DNA from: Acidimicrobiaceae bacterium
Lineage (GTDB): Bacteria; Actinomycetota; Acidimicrobiia; Acidimicrobiales; JAUTXP01
Length of the DNA: 64,000 bases
Assembly (NCBI GenBank): GCA_030837965.1
Contig: JAUTXP010000054.1
Span: forward strand, 19,712-83,711
Reading direction: 5' to 3'
Positions 33,919 through 42,597 of the stretch are shown in pieces. A program made the translations under genes and the position numbers. The notes under the pieces were generated by a model that saw only the letters and a list, made by a program, of their open reading frames with translations, was not told the origin of the DNA and did not search any database. Position 1 is the stretch's first letter, and every line of letters starts with the position of its first letter.

Positions 33919-34256
33919 GGTGTTCCCTCTGTGGTTTGGAGCTCGGCGAGGAGGTCGTCGAGCCGATCGAGACGCGCGTTCCAGGTGTGCTCGAACGAAC
34001 GCACCCAGTCGTGCACGGGTTGCAGTGCCGGCCCGTTGAGTCGGTACCAGCGGCGACGGCCATCCACGCGGACCGACACCAAGTCGACAGCGCGGAGCAC
34101 GCCGAGGTGCTTGGACACCTGCGGTTGGGTGAATCCGAGCCGCTCCACCAACTCTCCGACAGTTGCCTCACCATCAGCGAGGGCGTCGAGGAGCTGACGT
34201 CGGCCCGCCTCGGCGACGGCGTTGAACGCGTCCGTCGTCGTCGCCGTGCGAGCCAT
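33915..34256 (-). CDS. ArsR-family transcriptional regulator
   Basis: A 113-aa winged-helix repressor. The recognition region is GELVERLGFTQPQVSKHLGVLRAVDLVSVRVDGRRRWY. The ATG at 34256 (MARTATTTDAFN) is preferred over an upstream in-frame start. No Cys metal site is visible, as is usual for members paired with AHSA1-domain genes. The upstream spacer (34262-34296) is AT-rich and contains GATATC and AATATT, likely promoter and operator. It is divergent from the PadR gene and overlaps the downstream fusion gene by 4 nt. Confidence 0.9.
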   Translation of the reverse strand: MARTATTTDAFNAVAEAGRRQLLDALADGEATVGELVERLGFTQPQVSKHLGVLRAVDLVSVRVDGRRRWYRLNGPALQPVHDWVRSFEHTWNARLDRLDDLLAELQTTEGTP

Positions 34257-34335
34257 GGGATCACCATATACCGATATCAGAATATTTTCACGGAAATCTT
34301 CTGGCTCGCCCTCTCGCACGGTTGACGTCCGGCTG

Positions 34336-34360
34336 CCATACCTAGATGATCTAGGTATGG
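34336..34360 (+). promoter_or_regulatory. Perfect palindrome over the padR start: probable autoregulatory operator
   Basis: Arms CCATACCTAGAT and ATCTAGGTATGG around a central G form a perfect 25-nt palindrome that includes the ATG at 34357. PadR proteins bind palindromes with ATAC...GTAT ends, which are present here. Because the operator covers the start codon and no ribosome site precedes it, the mRNA may be leaderless. Confidence 0.65.
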
Positions 34361-34662
34361 CTCACGGGCATCTCGACCTGCTGCTCCTCGCCGTGCTCCG
34401 CCGCGGTGGTCCTCAGCACGGCTATGCCGTCATCGCCGGCCTACGGGAAGCCTCTGACGGTGCGTTCGACCTGCCTGAGGGCACGGTGTATCCGGCGTTG
34501 CACAAGCTCGAGCGCGACGGCCTCGTACAGAGCGAGTGGTCGAGCGAGGACGGTCGCAAACGGCGTGTGTATGCGCTCACCGGGGCCGGGCGAACGGCAC
34601 TGGTCGCCAGGAAGACGGAATGGGCGATGTTCAGGAGCGGCGTCGAGGCGGTGCTGGCATGA
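34357..34662 (+). CDS. PadR-family transcriptional regulator
   Basis: 101 aa. Winged helix with the PadR signature: MAHGHLDLLLLAVL, GPQHGYAVIAGLRE, LPEGTVYPALHKLERDGLV and RRVYALTGAGRTAL. The ATG at 34357 lies within the palindromic operator. It overlaps the following membrane-protein gene by 4 nt, the typical PadR/membrane-partner arrangement in which the regulator controls its own operon in response to envelope stress or small molecules. Confidence 0.92.
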   Translation: MAHGHLDLLLLAVLRRGGPQHGYAVIAGLREASDGAFDLPEGTVYPALHKLERDGLVQSEWSSEDGRKRRVYALTGAGRTALVARKTEWAMFRSGVEAVLA

Positions 34663-35426
34663 CCGACCATGAGGCCATAGAGCGGTACCTCGATGAACTG
34701 CTGGTGCAGCTTCGAGGGTCGCCTCGGACCGTACGCCGCGCGCTCGCCGAAGCCGAGTCCCATCTCCACGAAGCCGTCGCCGCCGGGATGGATGCGGACG
34801 AAGCGATCGGCCGGTTCGGCGGCGCGTCTGTCGTCGCAGCCGCGTCGAACCATGCCAGCGGGACGCCGCTGTCGGTCGTGATGCGCCAGCTCCTCTTGGC
34901 CGCGTGCCTGCTCTCCGCGATCGGGTTCACCGCCATCGGCGCCAGCGCGCTGATCAGCGGAGCCATGGACGCAGCGTTCGGACCGAGCTTCGTGGCCGGA
35001 GACCTGCCATCCATCACCTACACCGCAGCGCGGTGCGACGAGTACCGGCGTCTCGCACCCACGGAGCCCTCGTGCCGCGCCGCGGCGGCTCGTCACCACA
35101 CCGACGAGGTGGAGACCACCGGGATCGCCAGCGGCGTAGTCGGCCTGGCGGGCTTCGGAGCGTGGGCGTTCCTCCGGCGCCGGTGGAGGGCCACACCGGC
35201 TACTGGCGCCCTTCCGCCGGCGCTGGTGCCTGGCGCCGGGGTGGCGGTGTTCGGCGTCGGCGCACTCGCCTTGGCAATCCAAGCGATGCAGAGCATCGGG
35301 TGGCACTCCACCTCGGGGCTCGGTCAATGGTTGAGCCAGGCCATGGTGTCGGGCGCCGTCGCTGCCGGGTTCTGCGTCACCCTGATCCGGACCTTGCGCC
35401 GATCGCCGGTCACCATCCTCGAATAG
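34659..35426 (+). CDS. PadR-linked membrane protein with HAAS-like N-terminus
   Basis: A 255-aa protein. Residues 1-60 are a soluble helical domain (YLDELLVQLRGSPRTVRRAL, AESHLHEAVAAGMDADEAIGRFG), like the HAAS/DUF1700-type modules found next to PadR regulators. About four membrane helices follow, with an extracytoplasmic loop holding two Cys (RCDEYRRL..PSCRAAA) that could form a disulphide. Translationally coupled to padR. Transport or sensing role unknown. Confidence 0.75.
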   Translation: MTDHEAIERYLDELLVQLRGSPRTVRRALAEAESHLHEAVAAGMDADEAIGRFGGASVVAAASNHASGTPLSVVMRQLLLAACLLSAIGFTAIGASALISGAMDAAFGPSFVAGDLPSITYTAARCDEYRRLAPTEPSCRAAAARHHTDEVETTGIASGVVGLAGFGAWAFLRRRWRATPATGALPPALVPGAGVAVFGVGALALAIQAMQSIGWHSTSGLGQWLSQAMVSGAVAAGFCVTLIRTLRRSPVTILE

Positions 35427-35808
35427 CGCGTTCAGCGCCGACCGGGCGCAAACGGCTGGCGTCTCACAGCGCGGCGGGTGAGACGTCCTCGACGTGGCGA
35501 CTCCAAGCTGTCGGCGGGACTGTGCACGGATCGGTTCCACGAACGCACCTTCGAGCATGGCGCCGCCAGCGTGGGGCACTCTGTCGCGCAGCTCGGCCTT
35601 GTCCGGTGAGCACCACGAACCAACGCCGCCACTAGCAACATACCGCCAGGACGGGGGCTTGCCGCAAGCGACCCAAACGTGCTGACCATGACTCGTCCGC
35701 TGCGCCGGTGACAGCCGGAACCTACGAAGCCAGGAGTTGTGGAATGCGTGTGGCGCCTTCGGCAGTCAGGTCCAACGGGTTCGGTGCCGCGTTCGCCGGG
35801 GAGCGGCG
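35427..35808. other. Intergenic region before the FAD monooxygenase
   Basis: 382 bp with no credible gene. A weak hairpin at 35460-35485 (CGTCTCAC/GTGAGACG, 8 bp) could terminate the PadR operon. The end of the region has GGGGAG before the ATG at 35809. The in-frame extension of the monooxygenase back to 35737 is Arg-rich and not family-like. Confidence 0.5.
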
Positions 35809-37275
35809 ATGACCGAGCATGCGGTGGTAGTCGCAGGAGGGGGACCGACCGGGCTGATGTTGGCGGGCGAGCTGGCGTTGGCGGGTGTCGACGTTGTCAT
35901 CGTTGAACGACGCGCCAATCAGGACGTCGACGGGTCTCGAGCTGGCGGGCTTCACTCCCGCAGCATCGAGGTGCTGGATCAGCGCGGCATCGCGGAACGA
36001 TTCCTCTCGGCCGGGCAGACGCATCCGGCCGTGGGCTTCGGCGGGAGCGTCTTGGACATCAGCGACTTTCCCACCCGCCACAACTATTTGCTCGCGCTCT
36101 GGCAGAGCCAGTTCGAGCCCATCCTGGCCGACTGGGTCGAGGAGCTCGGGGTTCCAACCCTTCGAAGCCGCGAGGTCGTGGGCTTGGCGCAGGACGACGC
36201 CGGCGTCGACGTGGAGTTGTCCACGGGCACGTCGCTCCGGGCCGAGTACCTCGTCGGCTGCGACGGCGGACGCAGCCTGGTCCGCAAGGCAGCGGGCATC
36301 GACTTCACCGGGCTGGACCCTTCGACGAGCTGGATGATCGCCGAGGTCGAGATGGACGAGGAGCCAGAGCCGGGCTTTCGTCGGGACAGCGTCGGCCAGC
36401 ATGCCATCGGTCGCAGGCAGGACGGCGAGCAGGTTCGCGTCGTCCTCACCGAGCGGGACGTCGAACACTCCGGCGACCCCAGCATGGACGAGCTTCGCGA
36501 CGCGCTGGTCGCCGTCTACGGCACTGACTTCGGGCTTCGCCGCGCCAGTTGGATTTCTCGCTTCACGGACATGACGCGGCAGGCCGTTTCCTATCGCCGC
36601 GGCCGAGTCCTGCTGGCCGGGGACGCGGCCCACGTGCATCCCCCGCAGGGCGGCCAGGGCCTCAACACCGGCGTGCAGGATGCCGTGAACCTGGGATGGA
36701 AGCTGGCCCAGGTGATCAAGGGGACGTCACCCGAGAGCCTGCTCGACACCTACCACGCCGAGCGGCATCCGGTCGGTGCGCGGGTGTTGCACAACACCAG
36801 GGCGCAAGTCGCACTCGGCAGCCCCGACGATCGTCACCAGGCCCTCCGCGACATCATGACCACGCTGCTGGGCATGGACGAGCCGCGCCGGCACATCGCG
36901 GCCATGCTCTCCGGCCTCGATATCCATTACGACCTCGGAGAGGGACACCCGCTGCTCGGGCGGCGCATGCCCGACCTCGACGTGCACACTGCCGACGGGC
37001 CCACGCGCGTGTTCGCCCTGCTGCATGACGCCCGGCCCGTCCTCCTCAACCTCGGCGAGCGCGGGGACTTCGACATGTCTCCTTGGGCGGACCGAGTCCG
37101 GTTGGTCGACGCCCGGCACGACGGCGTGTGGGAGCTTCCGGTCCTTGGCGAGATCGCTGCGCCGCCGGCCGTGTTGATCCGGCCCGATGGACATGTCGCA
37201 TGGGCAGGGGCCCTCACCGACGAAGCGCTGCCGCGGGCCTTCGCCACCTGGTTCGGAGCCGCGACTCCGGCCTAA
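35809..37275 (+). CDS. FAD-dependent aromatic-type monooxygenase
   Basis: A 488-aa PHBH-fold flavoprotein hydroxylase. The ATG at 35809 follows GGGGAGCGGCG. Rossmann FAD motif VVAGGGPTGLMLAGELALAG, DG motif LVGCDGGRSLVRKAAG, and GD motif VLLAGDAAHVHPPQGGQGLNTG are all intact, and a thioredoxin-like C-terminal domain follows. Related enzymes hydroxylate phenols, polyketides or rifamycin-type antibiotics using NAD(P)H. It stands alone; the substrate is not predictable. Confidence 0.9.
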   Translation: MTEHAVVVAGGGPTGLMLAGELALAGVDVVIVERRANQDVDGSRAGGLHSRSIEVLDQRGIAERFLSAGQTHPAVGFGGSVLDISDFPTRHNYLLALWQSQFEPILADWVEELGVPTLRSREVVGLAQDDAGVDVELSTGTSLRAEYLVGCDGGRSLVRKAAGIDFTGLDPSTSWMIAEVEMDEEPEPGFRRDSVGQHAIGRRQDGEQVRVVLTERDVEHSGDPSMDELRDALVAVYGTDFGLRRASWISRFTDMTRQAVSYRRGRVLLAGDAAHVHPPQGGQGLNTGVQDAVNLGWKLAQVIKGTSPESLLDTYHAERHPVGARVLHNTRAQVALGSPDDRHQALRDIMTTLLGMDEPRRHIAAMLSGLDIHYDLGEGHPLLGRRMPDLDVHTADGPTRVFALLHDARPVLLNLGERGDFDMSPWADRVRLVDARHDGVWELPVLGEIAAPPAVLIRPDGHVAWAGALTDEALPRAFATWFGAATPA

Positions 37276-37299
37276 CCCCGTCCCGCCGCGGCGGGGTTT

Positions 37300-37352
37300 C
37301 CGTTCTGGGCACCTTTTCTTGTCGTATGGCAAAGAAAAGGTGCCCAGAACGG
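37300..37352. terminator. Hairpin repeat family B, copy 1
   Basis: A perfect 21-bp stem (37300-37320 with 37332-37352) around the loop GTCGTATGGCA. It lies between the convergent ends of the monooxygenase and phoU, so it can terminate both. A near-identical element, including the loop, is at 43825-43875. A GC-rich hairpin (CCCGCCGCGGCGGG) lies a few bases upstream. Confidence 0.85.
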
Positions 37353-37414
37353 TGGGGCTGCGGGCGGCGTGGGGGCTGGGGGCTGGGGGCTGGGGGGGGT
37401 CGCAGGCGGACGCG

Positions 37415-38131
37415 TCACCCCTCCGGCGCGGACGGCCCGGGCGGGGCGGGCGGAGCGGGTTGCATGCGGTGGGGGTCGTCCGCGAACTCGCCGGTGACCA
37501 TGAAGGCGACGCGCTCGCCGGTGTTCACAGCGTGGTCGGCGATGCGCTCGAAGTAGCGCCCCACCAGCGCGATCTGCACAGCGCGCTGCAACGCGGCCTC
37601 GTCGTGAACCTCGGTGGCGAAGATCACGCGGAACAGGTCCTTCTGGAGGTCGTCCATGGCGTCGTCCATGTCCCCAAGGGCGGCGGCGCGCGCCGGGTCG
37701 CGGCCGGCGAAGGCCTCGGTGGCCAGCTTGAGCTGGGCCGCGGCCTGCTCGCGCATGCGATGGATGAGGCCGCGCACCTTGGGCGCCAACTCGTAGGGGT
37801 AGAGCCGTCGGGCTGCCTTGGCCACATTGACCATGAGGTCTCCGGCCCGCTCCAGCTCGTGGATGATGCGCAGGATGGTGACGAGGGTCCGCAGGTCGAC
37901 GGCCATGGGCTGCTGACGGGCCAGCAGCAGGTACGTGCGCGACTCGATCGAGTGCATCAGGTCGTCGAGGGCGGCGTCGCCCGCGATGACCCGCTCGGCC
38001 ACGTTGAGGTCGGCGTCGAGGAAGGCGTCGGTCCCCTGCTGCACGGCCTCGCCGGCCATGGCCCCCAGCCGCACCACGTCCTCCTGAAGCTCTTGGAGCT
38101 CGTCGTGGAATGCCTTTCGCGTCTCGGTCAC
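37415..38131 (-). CDS. phoU: Phosphate-signalling protein PhoU
   Basis: A 238-aa all-helical protein that represses the phosphate kinase when phosphate is sufficient by linking it to the Pst transporter. It shows the tandem three-helix repeats with E/DxxxD-type metal motifs (for example LERAGDLMVNVAKAARR and ERIADHAVNTGERVAF). The GTG at 38131 overlaps the regX3 stop (GTGA). The C-terminus has a Pro-rich tail. Last gene of the pst-pho operon. Confidence 0.95.
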   Translation of the reverse strand: MTETRKAFHDELQELQEDVVRLGAMAGEAVQQGTDAFLDADLNVAERVIAGDAALDDLMHSIESRTYLLLARQQPMAVDLRTLVTILRIIHELERAGDLMVNVAKAARRLYPYELAPKVRGLIHRMREQAAAQLKLATEAFAGRDPARAAALGDMDDAMDDLQKDLFRVIFATEVHDEAALQRAVQIALVGRYFERIADHAVNTGERVAFMVTGEFADDPHRMQPAPPAPPGPSAPEG

Positions 38132-38841
38132 TCGCGCCCCTCTGCCCTGGTCTCGTAGCGGTAGCCCACGCCGCGGATGGTGGTGAGGCGGGTGGGCTTG
38201 CCCGGGTCCGATTCGATCTTGCCGCGGATGCGCTTGACGTGGACGTCGAGCGTCTTGGTGTCGCCCACGTAGTCCGGCCCCCACACCTCGTCGATGAGCT
38301 GCTCGCGGGTCAGGACCCGTCCTGCGTACTGCATCAGCAGATCGAGCAGCTCGTACTCCTTGCGAGGCAGCGCCACCAGCTCACCCCGCACCGTCACCTC
38401 GCGGCGGGCGCCGTCGACGCGCACGTCGCCGATCTCCACCGTCTCACCCTCGATGGAGCCGACGCCCGCAGGCGCCCTTCGGAGCACGGCGCGCATGCGG
38501 GCCACCAGCTCGCGCAGCCCGTACGGCTTGGTGACATAGTCGTCGGCCCCCACCTCCAGGCCCACGACCGTGTCCAGCTCGGTGTCCTTGGCCGTCACCA
38601 TGATCACCGGCGTGCGCGACTTGAGCCGGATCTGGCGACACACGTCGACGCCGGACATGCCGGGGAGCATGAGGTCGAGCAGGACGATGTCGGGCTGCAC
38701 CACCTGGAAGAGGAGGAGGGCCTCGGGCCCGTCGCGGGCGACCTTGGTGATAAAGCCCTCACGCTTCAAGCCGACTTCCAGCGCCTCGATGTAGGACTCC
38801 TCGTCCTCCACGATCAGGACCACAGGGCTCGACGCGCTCAT
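38128..38841 (-). CDS. regX3: Phosphate response regulator RegX3/PhoP (OmpR family)
   Basis: 237 aa. Receiver with acidic pocket EDE at residues 12-14, phospho-acceptor D56 (DIVLLDLMLPG), and K in VTKPYG; then a winged-helix output domain (ALPRKEYELLDLLMQYAGRVLTREQL, later TLDVHVKRIRGKIE and TIRGVGYRYE). It activates phosphate-starvation genes. It overlaps the kinase gene upstream (ATGA) and phoU downstream (GTGA). A candidate PHO box lies before pstS. Confidence 0.95.
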   Translation of the reverse strand: MSASSPVVLIVEDEESYIEALEVGLKREGFITKVARDGPEALLLFQVVQPDIVLLDLMLPGMSGVDVCRQIRLKSRTPVIMVTAKDTELDTVVGLEVGADDYVTKPYGLRELVARMRAVLRRAPAGVGSIEGETVEIGDVRVDGARREVTVRGELVALPRKEYELLDLLMQYAGRVLTREQLIDEVWGPDYVGDTKTLDVHVKRIRGKIESDPGKPTRLTTIRGVGYRYETRAEGRE

Positions 38842-39884
38842 GTCGACGGGCGCTGGGGCAGTCGAAGGGTGAACGTCGAGCCTTGGCCCTCCACCGACTC
38901 GACGAAGACCTCGCCACCATGGTTGACGGCGACGTGGCGCACGATCGACAGCCCGAGACCCGACCCGCCCGTGCGCCGGTCGCGGGCCCGGTCGACGCGG
39001 TAGAACCGCTCGAAGACGCGGTCGAGGTCCTTGGCCGGGATGCCCGCGCCGTGGTCCCGCACGGTTATCTCCACGAACAGCCCGTCCGTGCGCGACCCGA
39101 CTTCGACGGACGAGCCCGCCTCTGAATACTTCACCGCATTGTCGAGCAGGTTGCCGATAGCGGACACCAGCTCGGTCGGTTCACCCCACAGCGAGTCGCT
39201 CGAGGCTGTTACTTCGATGGCCACCTGGCGGCCCTCGGCCAGGGCTTGAACCCGTTGGGCCGCGGCATCGAGGATCTCGCCGACGGCAATCCAGTCGGAC
39301 GCCCGCTCGGCCGCGTGCTCGATTCGGCTGAGGTCGAGCAGGTCCTCGATGAGCGCTTGGGCGCGCGCCACCTCGGCCAGCATCCGGTCGGTGAGTCGGC
39401 CCACGACGTCAGGGTCGGTCTCGCCCTGGACCGCCTCGGCCAGGACGCCGAGCGCGCCGATCGGCGTGCGCAGTTCGTGGTTCACGTTGGCGACGAAGTC
39501 CCGGCGCACGCTTTCCAGTCGGGTGCGCTCCGATGTGTCCTCCAGGATGGCCACGGCCCCGCCCGCAGGCAGCGGCTCGGCCCGCACTTCGACCGTGCGC
39601 GGCGGCGGCCCGTGGAGCGTCACCACCTCGCGGCGGGGCCCGGCCACCGGCGGAGACAGGAGCGTGGCGAGGGCCCCCGTGATGATGGCGTCCGAGCCAA
39701 CGTCGCCGACCGGGGCCGCGGCCCGCCGGTTGCGGAAGGACTCCACGCCCTTGTCGTCAACCACCACCACGCCGATGGGCAGGACGTCGAGCGCGGCCCG
39801 GAGCCGGCCGACGTCGGCGGCCAGTCTCTCAGCGCGGGCCAGGGCCACACCTCGTTCGTACTCCAAGTCGCGACGTCGCCTCAT
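38838..39884 (-). CDS. senX3: Phosphate sensor kinase SenX3/PhoR-like, apparently without membrane helices
   Basis: 348 aa. A PAS-like region ([21 protein letters not shown]), H136 in [18 protein letters not shown] box ([16 protein letters not shown]), G1 (VRDHGAGIP) and G2 ([10 protein letters not shown]) are intact. The ATG at 39884 overlaps the pstB stop. Unlike mycobacterial SenX3, no hydrophobic helix precedes the PAS region: the N-terminus is a charged, coiled-coil-like stretch rich in Arg and Glu. The kinase is therefore predicted soluble, perhaps recruited to the membrane through PhoU and Pst. Confidence 0.9.
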   Translation of the reverse strand: MRRRRDLEYERGVALARAERLAADVGRLRAALDVLPIGVVVVDDKGVESFRNRRAAAPVGDVGSDAIITGALATLLSPPVAGPRREVVTLHGPPPRTVEVRAEPLPAGGAVAILEDTSERTRLESVRRDFVANVNHELRTPIGALGVLAEAVQGETDPDVVGRLTDRMLAEVARAQALIEDLLDLSRIEHAAERASDWIAVGEILDAAAQRVQALAEGRQVAIEVTASSDSLWGEPTELVSAIGNLLDNAVKYSEAGSSVEVGSRTDGLFVEITVRDHGAGIPAKDLDRVFERFYRVDRARDRRTGGSGLGLSIVRHVAVNHGGEVFVESVEGQGSTFTLRLPQRPST

Positions 39885-40657
39885 CCGAACCGCCCGGTGA
39901 TGTACGCCTCGGTGCGCTCGTCGTCCGGCTTGGTGAAGATCTTGGACGTGGCGCCCATCTCCACGACCCGGCCCGGCTCGCCGGGCCCGCCGATGTTGAA
40001 GAAGGCGGTGACGTCGCTCACCCGCGCCGCCTGCTGCATGTTGTGGGTGACGATGACGATCGTGTAGTCGTCCTTGAGGTCGGTGATGAGGTCCTCGATG
40101 GTGAGGGTGGACACCGGGTCGAGGGCCGAGCAGGGCTCGTCCATCAACAGCACGTGGGGCTCCACGGCGATGGCGCGCGCGATGCACAGGCGCTGCTGTT
40201 GGCCGCCCGACAGGCCGGCGCCCGGGCGATTCAAGCGCGTCGACACCTCGTCCCACAGGCCCGCCAGCCGCAGCGACCGCTCCACCGCATCGTCTATGGC
40301 GGACTTGCCCCGCACGCCGTTGAGCTTGAGGCCTGCGGCCACGTTGTCCCTGATCGACATGGTGGGGAACGGGTTGGGCCGCTGGAAGACCATGCCGATG
40401 GAGCGGCGCACGTCGGTGGCGCTCACGCCGTCGCCGTAGATGTCCTCGCCGTCGAGCAGGACCTTGCCCTCCATGCGCGCCCCGGGCACCACCTCGTGCA
40501 TGCGGTTCAGCGTGCGGATGAACGTCGACTTGCCGCACCCCGACGGCCCGATCAGCGCGGTCACCTGTTTGGGCTCGATGGCCACGCTGACGGATTCGAT
40601 GGCCTTGTGAGACCCGAACCAGGCCGTGACGCCCTCCGCTTCGATCCGCTTGGACAT
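39881..40657 (-). CDS. pstB: Phosphate ABC transporter ATP-binding protein PstB
   Basis: A 258-aa ATPase of the high-affinity phosphate importer. Walker [11 protein letters not shown]-loop VFQRPNPFP, signature [14 protein letters not shown], Walker [14 protein letters not shown] and the switch His in IVTHNMQQA are all present, with the PstB-typical [14 protein letters not shown] segment. It follows pstA by 4 nt and overlaps the kinase gene. Confidence 0.97.
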   Translation of the reverse strand: MSKRIEAEGVTAWFGSHKAIESVSVAIEPKQVTALIGPSGCGKSTFIRTLNRMHEVVPGARMEGKVLLDGEDIYGDGVSATDVRRSIGMVFQRPNPFPTMSIRDNVAAGLKLNGVRGKSAIDDAVERSLRLAGLWDEVSTRLNRPGAGLSGGQQQRLCIARAIAVEPHVLLMDEPCSALDPVSTLTIEDLITDLKDDYTIVIVTHNMQQAARVSDVTAFFNIGGPGEPGRVVEMGATSKIFTKPDDERTEAYITGRFG

Positions 40658-40661
40658 TGGC

Positions 40662-41561
40662 TCAGTTCGCTTTCAACTGGCTGCGCCCGGCGACGACACG
40701 GGCCACGACGGTGAGGACGAGGACGATGGCGATGAGGGTGAGCGCGCCGGCCCAAGCCCGGCGCACGGCGACGTCGAAGGCCGACCCCGCCTGCTGGAAC
40801 ACGAACAGCGGCAGGCCGGACTGCGGCCCCTTGGCGGGCGACGTGCGGATGGCGTCGTAGCCGAAGGCGGTGAGCAGCAGCGGCGCCGTCTCCCCGGTGA
40901 CGCGGGCCACGGCCAGCATGACCCCCGTGGTGATCCCGGCGGACGCGGTGGGCAGCACGACAGACACGACGGTCCGCCACCGGGGAATGCCCAGCGCGTA
41001 GCTCGCCTCCCGCAAGTTGTCGGGCACCAGCTTGAGCATCTCCTCGGCCGAGCGCACCACGACCGGCAGCATGAGCACGGCCAGCGCCAGACCCGCGGCC
41101 AGCCCGGAGAAGCCTCGGTGCAGGCCGAGCACCCAGAAGGCGAAGATGAATAGCCCGGCCACGATGGACGGGATGCCCGTCATGACGTCGATGAGGAACC
41201 GGACGGCGCTGCGCAGCGGGCCACGGCCGTACTCCACGATGTACACCGCGACCAGCAGGCCCAGCGGGATGGCGATGAGGCTGGCGATGAGCACCTGCTC
41301 CAGCGTGCCGATGATGGCGTGGTACGCGCCGCCGGTGCCATCCAGCGGCCCCACGCCCCGCATCGAGTGGGTGAGGAAGCTGCCGGTGAGCGCCTTCGAC
41401 CCCTTCGAGATGGTGTAGCCCAGCACCAGCGCCAGCGGGATGAGGGCGATGACCACCGATGCCCCCAGCGCCGTGCAGGCGATGGCGTTGACCACGCTGC
41501 GGCGGCGTCGCGTCGAGGCGCTGACCACCCCGCCGAGGCCCACGCCCAGGGCCGCGCTCAC
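40662..41561 (-). CDS. pstA: Phosphate ABC transporter permease PstA
   Basis: A 299-aa inner-membrane permease with six helices. The GTG at 41561 overlaps the pstC stop (GTGA). PstA hallmarks: the [19 protein letters not shown] region, then [25 protein letters not shown], the EAA-type ATPase contact loop. It functions with PstC and PstB. Confidence 0.95.
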   Translation of the reverse strand: MSAALGVGLGGVVSASTRRRRSVVNAIACTALGASVVIALIPLALVLGYTISKGSKALTGSFLTHSMRGVGPLDGTGGAYHAIIGTLEQVLIASLIAIPLGLLVAVYIVEYGRGPLRSAVRFLIDVMTGIPSIVAGLFIFAFWVLGLHRGFSGLAAGLALAVLMLPVVVRSAEEMLKLVPDNLREASYALGIPRWRTVVSVVLPTASAGITTGVMLAVARVTGETAPLLLTAFGYDAIRTSPAKGPQSGLPLFVFQQAGSAFDVAVRRAWAGALTLIAIVLVLTVVARVVAGRSQLKAN

Positions 41562-42529
41562 GGCCTGCCCTCGGCCGCGATGGCGCTGCGGTAGACCACG
41601 CCCCGGGCCACGACGTTCACGACCAGGGTGATGGCGAACAGCACCAGCCCGCTGGCGATGAGGGCCTCGCGCCCGTGGGCGCCCGACTCGCCGAACTTGG
41701 TGGCGATGTTGGCGGCGATGGTGTTGCCGCCCGGCTCCAGCACGTGGATGTCGACCTTGAAGCTGGCGGCCAGGACGAGGGCGATGGCGATGGTCTCTCC
41801 CAAGGCCCGGCCCAGGCCGAGCATGACGGCGCCGACCACGCCGCCTCGGCTGTAGGGCAGCACGGCCAGGCGGATGGCCTCCCACCGGGTGGCGCCCAGG
41901 GCCAGCGCCGCCTCCCGGTCGGCGGTGGGCACCTGGCGGAACACCTCGCGGGCGATGGCGGCCACGATGGGCAGCACCATGATGGCCAGCACCACCGCGG
42001 CCGCGAACAGGGACCGGCCGTAGGTGTTGTTGCGGCTGTCGAACAGCGGGATGAACCCCAGCGTCCGGTCGAGGAAACGGCTGACCGGGATGAGCCGGGG
42101 GACGAGGTAGTAGACGCCCCAAAGCCCGTACACCACGCTGGGCACGGCGGCCAGCAGGTCGACCAGATGGCCGACCCAGCGGCCCAGCGCCGGCGGCGCC
42201 AGCTCGGTGAGGAACAGGGCGGAGCCGAGGGCCACGGGCACGGCGAGGATGAGGGCGAGGACCGCCGACACGATGGTGCCGAAGGCCAGGGCGAGGATGC
42301 CGAAGGCCCTGCTCGGGTCGTCGGGGAACCACTCGCGCTCGGTCAGGAAGCGCCAGCCCGCCCGGTGGTAGGCGGGCGCGGCCCGGGCGATCAAGAAGGC
42401 GGCGATGGCAACGATCAGCAGGAGCACCGCCACGCCCGCGGCGGTGGCGGCGGCGTGGAAAACCTGGTCGCCTCGTGGGTTCTGCCGGCGCGGCCGAACT
42501 GGCACGGCGGTGGCGTCGGTGGTCGTCAT
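41558..42529 (-). CDS. pstC: Phosphate ABC transporter permease PstC
   Basis: A 323-aa permease. The N-terminus carries a charged tail before the first helix. PstC features seen are AVPSVVYGLWGVYYLVP, ALALGATRWEAIRLAVLPYSRGG (EAA loop) and LGLGRALGETIAIALVLAAS. The long periplasmic loop (FLTEREWFPDD) is typical. It lies 68 nt after pstS and overlaps pstA. Confidence 0.96.
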   Translation of the reverse strand: MTTTDATAVPVRPRRQNPRGDQVFHAAATAAGVAVLLLIVAIAAFLIARAAPAYHRAGWRFLTEREWFPDDPSRAFGILALAFGTIVSAVLALILAVPVALGSALFLTELAPPALGRWVGHLVDLLAAVPSVVYGLWGVYYLVPRLIPVSRFLDRTLGFIPLFDSRNNTYGRSLFAAAVVLAIMVLPIVAAIAREVFRQVPTADREAALALGATRWEAIRLAVLPYSRGGVVGAVMLGLGRALGETIAIALVLAASFKVDIHVLEPGGNTIAANIATKFGESGAHGREALIASGLVLFAITLVVNVVARGVVYRSAIAAEGRP

Positions 42530-42597
42530 GCGCGGGCAAACCTCTCGCCCGGAACGCTACCGGACGAGAGGTGCGAGGTCTCGGGTCGGGTCAGTGC

